Shown: positions 57,793-64,000 of the stretch, piece after piece
Numbering within the stretch: position 1 is the first letter of the stretch
How the letters are laid out: every line of letters starts with the position of its first letter
Assembly: GCA_009192285.1 (NCBI GenBank)
Contig: WBVU01000008.1
Span: 2,056,370 to 2,120,369, forward strand
DNA length: 64,000 nt
From: Morchella semilibera
Taxonomy: Eukaryota; Ascomycota; Pezizomycetes; Pezizales; Morchellaceae
Direction of reading: 5' to 3'
Notes under the pieces: model-generated
The model's input: the letters and a program-made list of their open reading frames with translations, nothing else
The model's database searches: none
What the model was told of the DNA's origin: nothing
Position numbers and translations under genes: made by a program

Positions 57793-58215
57793 CTTTCCTT
57801 TTGATTTCTTATTTTTTTTTTAAATTGTCGGTTTCGCGAGGGGGAGAAGAATTTTTGAATTGATGAAAAAAAAAAAAAACAGGATTCAGTAAAGAAGACT
57901 GTGCAGCAAGCGCGGGTTTGTTTGGCGGAAACAACCTTTCTTCCCGAAATTATTTCTGCGGGGAGGGAATCAGATGCCGACGTCAGGCTGATGCCAAGCC
58001 CACCACGTGATGTGGGGTACCGAGCTTCTTGGGGTGGGGAAAGCATTGGTTTGGCAGGTTTTGGGGGTTTGGGTCATTGGTGGTCACCATGGGCTTTGTT
58101 CTGCGCAGAAGGTATTGTATACATTACAAGTACATATTGAAGAAGGGCAAATAAAGAAATCCCACAAAAAAGGCCCCCCCCCCACCTCCAAAAAGGACCC
58201 CAAAAAACTCAAGGA
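57793..58215. other. Intergenic, mgr2/rev3
   Basis: Promoter side of mgr2 and 3' end of rev3. It has T and A runs near 57811 and 57866. No gene. Confidence 0.5.
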
Positions 58216-61200
58216 CTACCATTCCAAATCTTTCATATTCACATTTGCGAGGGTTGTTAAAAGGGGCTCGATCTCTTCCTGTTCATATGCGAGAAGAGAT
58301 GTCTGCCGGACTCTGGAGTAGTATATCGGGCAATCCAGAGACTTGCAAGCAATCTCTGAGCCCCACCGCTGCCCTGTGCAGGACCAGCATATCTTCTCGA
58401 GATCGTTCTTCCATTTCTCTGCACGGGTGAGTTTCGTCTGTAACTTGAACACAGCGACATCGGGTTCGTTGTAACAATACTGGCATATATCTATGAAACG
58501 GAATTGTTAGTGGATGAAAAAGTGTTTCATTGGGAGGAGACATTACGGTGTCTAGTTTCCGCCTTTTCTTCGCACACTGCACACACGCCCATAGCTTTTG
58601 CCATGAAGGACTCCATTGTTCTTGCTGTCTTTTGCTGGGCCCCGTGTTTAGGCTTGTGGGTTCTTAGTAGGCGTTGCACTTTTGGCATTTTCCTGTACCA
58701 TGACGCCACATCTGCTCCCACAAGATTGAAAATGCGCGCCAAGGGCGGGATGATTGTCTTTGTGATATAATATTCTGCGTCCAAACACATATCGCTGTTG
58801 TATAGCAGTAATTCGACTTCAACAGACTTGTCCAGAAGTCTAGTATTCGGGCCACCTGCAACGACGACAAACCTATCGAGGCGTCAGTCATGTTAGATGC
58901 TAGGGCAGGGATGATATAAGTTAAACTAACGGATATCGTCCCCCATATTGAGGTTCGTTTCGAGGATCTTTGGCCATTCTTTCCAATGCTAGTTTGACGG
59001 CAGGCGGAGGAGCAACGCCCTCACTATAATGGGTCAGAAAACTGAATTATGTGTGCTTAATGGAGCACTCACGCATAGTTGCCTAGCTTCACTTCCTTTG
59101 CGATGGTAAAGTCTTGGATAGATATGTCCCCTTTCATGATCTTCGTCCATTGGCGGGTCACATAGGACTTGACCTGTGACAGATCAGAAGAGCGGAACAA
59201 GATCCTCCTAGAATTAGCATAATAAAAAGTATGCAGTGAGAAGATATACCTACTTTAAAGACTTCTCTACCATCTTTTGCACTGCGGGGTTTCCATCCCG
59301 TCTTACAGTCTCTATGCCTTTTGCATCGAACTCTGGTTCTTGTTGGTCCCGGTGCTCGTACTTGAACCCGACATAACGCTTCTTGGCCAGAAGCACACAA
59401 GGGTGGTAGACCTTTTCAAACTTGAGCTTAATCGGCTCTGGATTCATGGCTGTAACCTTGGCTGCAATTTCCTCCCCGATGTCGAAAGCCTGTGCCTTTG
59501 TTTTCCCCTTGAGGTGTATGAACAAGCTATCAGTATCGCCATAGACCACCTCGGCACCCCATGTCTTGTTGTTATTAATCATGTCAATAGCCTTCTCCAA
59601 GGTTTCTCTCCCGCTCTGCACGATGCTATCTGCAATCTCGGCACATGGCATGCGGCCTGAGAATGAAGCGGACGTGTAACCGTAGGTTACATTAGCAATG
59701 AGCTTCAAGGCAAGTTGTCGGTTGTTCAGGAGTTTATATAATTGCTTATCGTCCTTGTACTTCTTCATCCCGTTTTTGACCATAACCCTTGTGTCTAGGA
59801 TCTCGGTCAACATCTTTGCAAGTAAAGACTTCCGAATGTTCGGCTTGATAAACATCATGCCATTAGGCGAAACTATTGCCCTTGGTATTAGTATGTGTAA
59901 ATAGGAAGAAAAAGGCATACTTACTATTTATGTAGTCTTTGCACAATTCTAATAGTCCTGGGGTTCGCTTATAAACCTGAAAACCCATTTTGTCTTGCCC
60001 GTTCCACGAATCGATCCTCCCAACAAATGTGGAATAACAGTGATTGTATGCGATCATAAGTGACGGATACAAAGACTGAAAGTCTAGAACAACGACTGGG
60101 CTTGTATAAAAGTCCGACTTTGGCTCCATCACAAGTGGTAGGCACTCAAGGGCGTTCTGACCCCCAACTTGCCGCCTGCTCGGTGAGACCAACATAAAGT
60201 TTTCGGGCTTTGCAATCCTAAACATCAAAGATTCGACCTTGAACTGAGAGCCGCGGGAAAAAACTGAGTTAAAATCAACACCCAATATTCGTGCTTGCTC
60301 GCTACAGACTATTAGAGTTACTGTTCAAAAGGATTAACTAGTCCCTGACCTTACCTAGTACGTGAAAGCAGTTCCTGCTGGTCTATAATCTCCAGGTTTA
60401 GCTGTACCCTTTGTAAATAATAATCCAGAACCGTGGCTAAAGATCCAGGGTCCCCACTTCGATACCACTTCGTCAAGGTATCGTATCCATAATAGGGAAT
60501 CCTGGATACAAGGTTAGACATAACAAATAGATCATTGATAATAAGTGTAGGTAATTACCTTTTATGTAGTAAATGGAAAACGACATTTTCAATCGCATAC
60601 CCTAGAAGGTTTAGTTCCCCACGCATTGCTTGCCATATGTTGATTAAATGCCTTCCAGGAATCTTTAATTCTTCACCAATCTTGCCCTGGCTCAGTTGGC
60701 GCACTCTTGACAGCTCGTCACAAAGATCCATGCCTTTATATTTGCATTAGTCTATTTATTCAGGGGGACGATGTGTTAAGAGGCTCGCTCACCCCAAGCC
60801 TTATGGGCACGTTCAACCATATATCCCCACGAGCTAGAGCGAATCTCATAGCCGGTAAGAATATCTGGATCCAGTTTTCGTACGAGACTTGTAATCTCAT
60901 TTACAATATCGAGTTCTGTATACTCAACTTTGATATCTACACGAGAGTGGCGCCGAAAAGCCTTTTCTGTCTTCTCTTTTTCGTTCTCATCCATTGCTAG
61001 AATTCCCACACGACACCTTCATCTGTAAGTTGATGCCAACAAAAAGGTCCTCTAAACCTTGATTCTTACCCATCTTTGATACTATCACTCTCCGAACAAC
61101 CATGGGGCTGGAAACTCCAGAAGATACTAACTATTGGATCGTGTTCAGGATCTGGCACAAGCTTTCCTCGTGTGTTGACTATTAAGTATCAGTAAATGGG

Positions 61201-63947
61201 GGTTGTGCGCGCAGTCATTTTTTTATATATACCATGTATTTCTAGGCTCATAATACTCAGAGACTGTGACTCTTTATTTGTGTTATTCGATTTCGTGTTC
61301 TGCGAAAACTTGAATCCATGCTTGTTCTTTTGGGTTGGACCTTCAATCTACGCTACTAAGTTAGAACTATCCTTCGAGATTGGTATGAGGTTGTTAACCT
61401 GAGAGTAATGCCCCAGTTCTCCAGAACGCTCTTTTTGAACGAAAGATAGATCTCCAAGCTTCTTCTCCTCCTCTTCAAGCCACTTTGTAACCTCCAATCT
61501 TGTTGGGGGGCGGGTGGAGATCTCCCATAATCGGAATCTAGGAGATGTTTTGTCGGACGGTCCACTGGGCAGCACCAAACCACCAGCTTGCGTTGAACTA
61601 TACCAAGGGACATCTAAAGTCTTTTTATTCTTAAAATTATGCACGACCCCGCCGTAATCAAGAACAGTTTCTGGTATATCTTTTTCGTCTGAAAAATATG
61701 GCTCTTGGTACTCGATCTGGGGTAAACCAAAATCCTCAATAAGAGCTAGTTCGGATGTGCGAGGCGGACGGAGATTGTGGATATGCCAATTACCCTGTGG
61801 GCTTGGAAGAGTGATGTTTTTAAGCACTTCTAGAGCACCGGGAGTTAAAACATGTTTGATTCTCAAAAACACCAGTAAAGGCGCTTACTCTTCCCGAAAG
61901 TGTTTGTTGTAGAAACTGCCGTGCTTGATATTATACTTGGTTCCTGAGAAACGATTCTTCCAGCCACAAGCTCTGTGACACTTGTGGAAAGCCTGCGGTG
62001 AGAACTTGTGGTGCTTCTCTGGGAAGGCTTTTCTTGTGAAAGTGGAAGAGTAATAACCCTGTTCATCGAAGATTCCGGAGACAACTGTAATGGAGAGCGA
62101 TGTAGTACATCATTCCTACATAAACTTCTAGGGTGTGGGGTTGATTCCGTATGAATACATGATGTGGTTTCTATACTTTTTGCGGCCTCCATCTTGCCCA
62201 GTGTTGGGTTTATTGATACCGGGGATAGTGACTGATTCCCGAGCGATATACTTATGGGTTTCCCTATTTCCTCAACTTTGCTTAATTTGGATGCCCTTTT
62301 CTCTGAGGCTGGGGTATCTGGGTGATGTTTTCGCTTTGATGGTACCGAATGGGGTTTAGGAGTTAGATACAATGAACCGTCTCTTAGCTGCCGAAATGAA
62401 TCTCCATTCTGTAGTTGAAGAATCACTGGATCCCCCAAATAATTTGATAATTCTTGAGAGGAAATTTCTTCGTTATCTCCTTGTGGTGGGATGTGGGAGT
62501 CGCTACCATTTGGCCACAAATTTCGTCCTTTTGCGGGCAGATCTCTCTCCAGGCGTTTCTTTTCTCCTCCTGAACCCTCCCCCTCCCCTTCTTCTTCTTT
62601 ATCTTCCTCATACTCAACCTCACCCTCTTCCTCGCTCCTGTCAGATTTCTCTTTATCAGCGCCAACTGACTCCATATCATCATCGCTATTAGAAAATGCG
62701 TCGTCATTTATATCTCCAATAAGGTCAATATCAAAACCTGCTCTTGGTTCTTCATCCGCCTCCGGACGTAAATCGTTTCCCCTACCCCGCAAGTCGAAAA
62801 AATCTTCCACACTTTGCAAGGCAGTTTGTACAAAAATGTTAGGCTCTTCACGCGGTATAAAATCTTCAAAGCTCGGTGTCTTGCCATCTCCCCTTTGTCT
62901 TTCGGCATCTATTATTGCATTTACCTTCTCCCACCCCTCATCCTCGTTCCTCCATGGCTCAAACATCTCCCTTGTACCTGTCGATGCAACAAATCCTTCC
63001 ATATTGAGTTGGTCCCTAGAGCTTCTTCGGCTATTCTCATCTCTCCACAATTCTGCAAGACTGTGGAGAAGCTTAAGATCTGGCGGGATAGGATTCGTGC
63101 GCTCGATGAAATCGTGATGGAGCATGCGGGGGGGGACAAGCCTCCGGTTCATTATGTCTTGGACATGTATATCCACTTCTAAAGAGCAGTAAGAATGTCT
63201 GGGAAACCCACGCTCTGGTAACATCCAGTGCGCTGGGATCGATTCAGTATACCACTGGTGATTTCCCTCAATGTCATCGATATCCGGAACACCTTGTCTA
63301 AACCTAACATTTCTACAATCCACAAAACCACATCCATAGAGGTTGAAGTCGATCATAAATTGCAGTAGGTATTGTATGTGAGCTTCATACGGCTGGAATA
63401 CCCTCTGGAGTATAGCCCCGCTGAGGAGAATCTGAGAAAGTCTTGTCATATCCCGGGGATTAAGTAAATAGATTTTTGCGTAATATTTCCATCCTACGTG
63501 GAAACCATAAAAAGGGGTTCCTTTAACGAGCGATATATTAGCAACATAGGGTTTTGGGATCGGTTTATTCTGGAATTCGCCCCCACTGCGGGCACCAAGA
63601 GCCTTATCAAGACTTTTGCGGAGGGCCCGCAGCCATTTTTTCTCTATTAAACAAATCTCTTAGCCTAAATACATACAAAGAGGATGATATCTCTCACGAT
63701 CTATGGGATCTAGTCCGATCTCTTCTGCTGGGTATTCTATATAAATGTATGGGAATGCCCCGTGAACATGGGCGCAGACTTTCTGCCCTGTTTCCGTGCA
63801 CCCAAATATTCTGATTATAGGTATTTTGGGCGGGTACTTTGAACCTTTCGGTGGTGGGAAAGGAGGATCAAAGGATGTTGGCTCGATCTGGTAGTGGTCG
63901 ATATTGTTTAGACGAATACGAAAGGCGACATCGCTGGAATCTTGCAT
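58216..63947 (-). CDS. rev3: DNA polymerase zeta catalytic subunit Rev3
   Basis: The B-family polymerase that extends from lesions in translesion synthesis, with Rev7, Pol31 and Pol32. More than ten exons give roughly 1,650 residues, and the gene appears complete. The start at 63947 reads MQDSSDVAFRIRLNNIDHYQ, followed by the N-terminal domain (VCAHVHGAFPYIYIEYP). A long exon (about 63645-61900) holds LQRVFQPYEAHIQYLLQFM and a disordered acidic linker. Later exons have IEGPTQKNKHGFKFSQN, LDPDILTGYEI (exonuclease-like region), motif A VVVLDFQSLYPSLMIAYN, motif B LKLIANVTYGYTSASFSG and motif C VYGDTDSLFIH with both catalytic Asp. The end carries two Cys clusters: CAVC...CQYC (zinc-like) and CWSC...CKSLDC (4Fe-4S type), closing NVNMKDLEW. 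Exon 1 probably splices at GAT C|GTGAGA (about 63701). One intron end (near 60990) needed AAG|GTGTCG to keep frame. Confidence 0.95.
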
Positions 63948-64000
63948 CGTTTCAAATCCACTTGGTAGGTGTGCTGGGGCCGCGGGTTGGAACAGTAAAT

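Overview
This is fungal nuclear DNA. The genes have many short introns (about 45-200 nt, GT...AG, often with a CTRAY branch point). They encode conserved ascomycete housekeeping proteins and are separated by long, homopolymer-rich, non-coding stretches. The gene set (Spc19/DASH, Rav2/Rogdi, Nvj2, a STRIPAK FHA protein, a SUR7/PalI protein, Mix17, Mgr2) fits Pezizomycotina. The loose spacing suggests an early-diverging class such as Pezizomycetes, but that is inference. I see no bacterial operons, CRISPR array, rRNA, tRNA or intact transposon.

Layout. 1-4130: no gene found. 4131-19932: minus-strand genes (SUR7/PalI membrane protein, otubain deubiquitinase, a broken deoxyribose-phosphate aldolase, a LaeA-type methyltransferase, Mix17) with about 5 kb and 3 kb of empty DNA between some of them. 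22535-25269: a divergent pair, ketopantoate reductase (-) and Lrp1/C1D exosome cofactor (+). 25270-29039: empty. 29040-32262: a SET-domain methyltransferase and octanoyltransferase (both +). 33239-40436: a divergent pair, tail-anchored FHA protein (-) and Nvj2-type lipid-transfer protein (+). 42631-50105: eIF1 (-), ATP synthase subunit j (-), Spc19 (+), Sec2 (-). 52135-57792: PDCD5 (+), Rav2 (-), Coq4 (+), Mgr2 (-). 58216-63947: a complete REV3, the catalytic subunit of DNA polymerase zeta (-).

Six of the genes belong to mitochondrial biology (Mix17, ketopantoate reductase, octanoyltransferase, subunit j, Coq4, Mgr2). They are scattered and I do not claim co-regulation.

The most unusual signal is non-coding: a short dispersed element with core GAGTGAT-N4-[C/T]ATGA. 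It has seven exact copies on both strands, two close variants, and a cluster of diverged copies around 26.1-26.9 kb. Every copy is intergenic. Four of the five convergent intergenic intervals hold exactly one copy, and I see none in the five divergent promoter intervals. Also notable are an almost perfect 34-bp hairpin at 41061-41153, two CCCCAA arrays, and the aldolase gene, which keeps its splice sites but has about six single-base expansions in its coding frame. Exon coordinates were read by eye from splice consensus and frame continuity.
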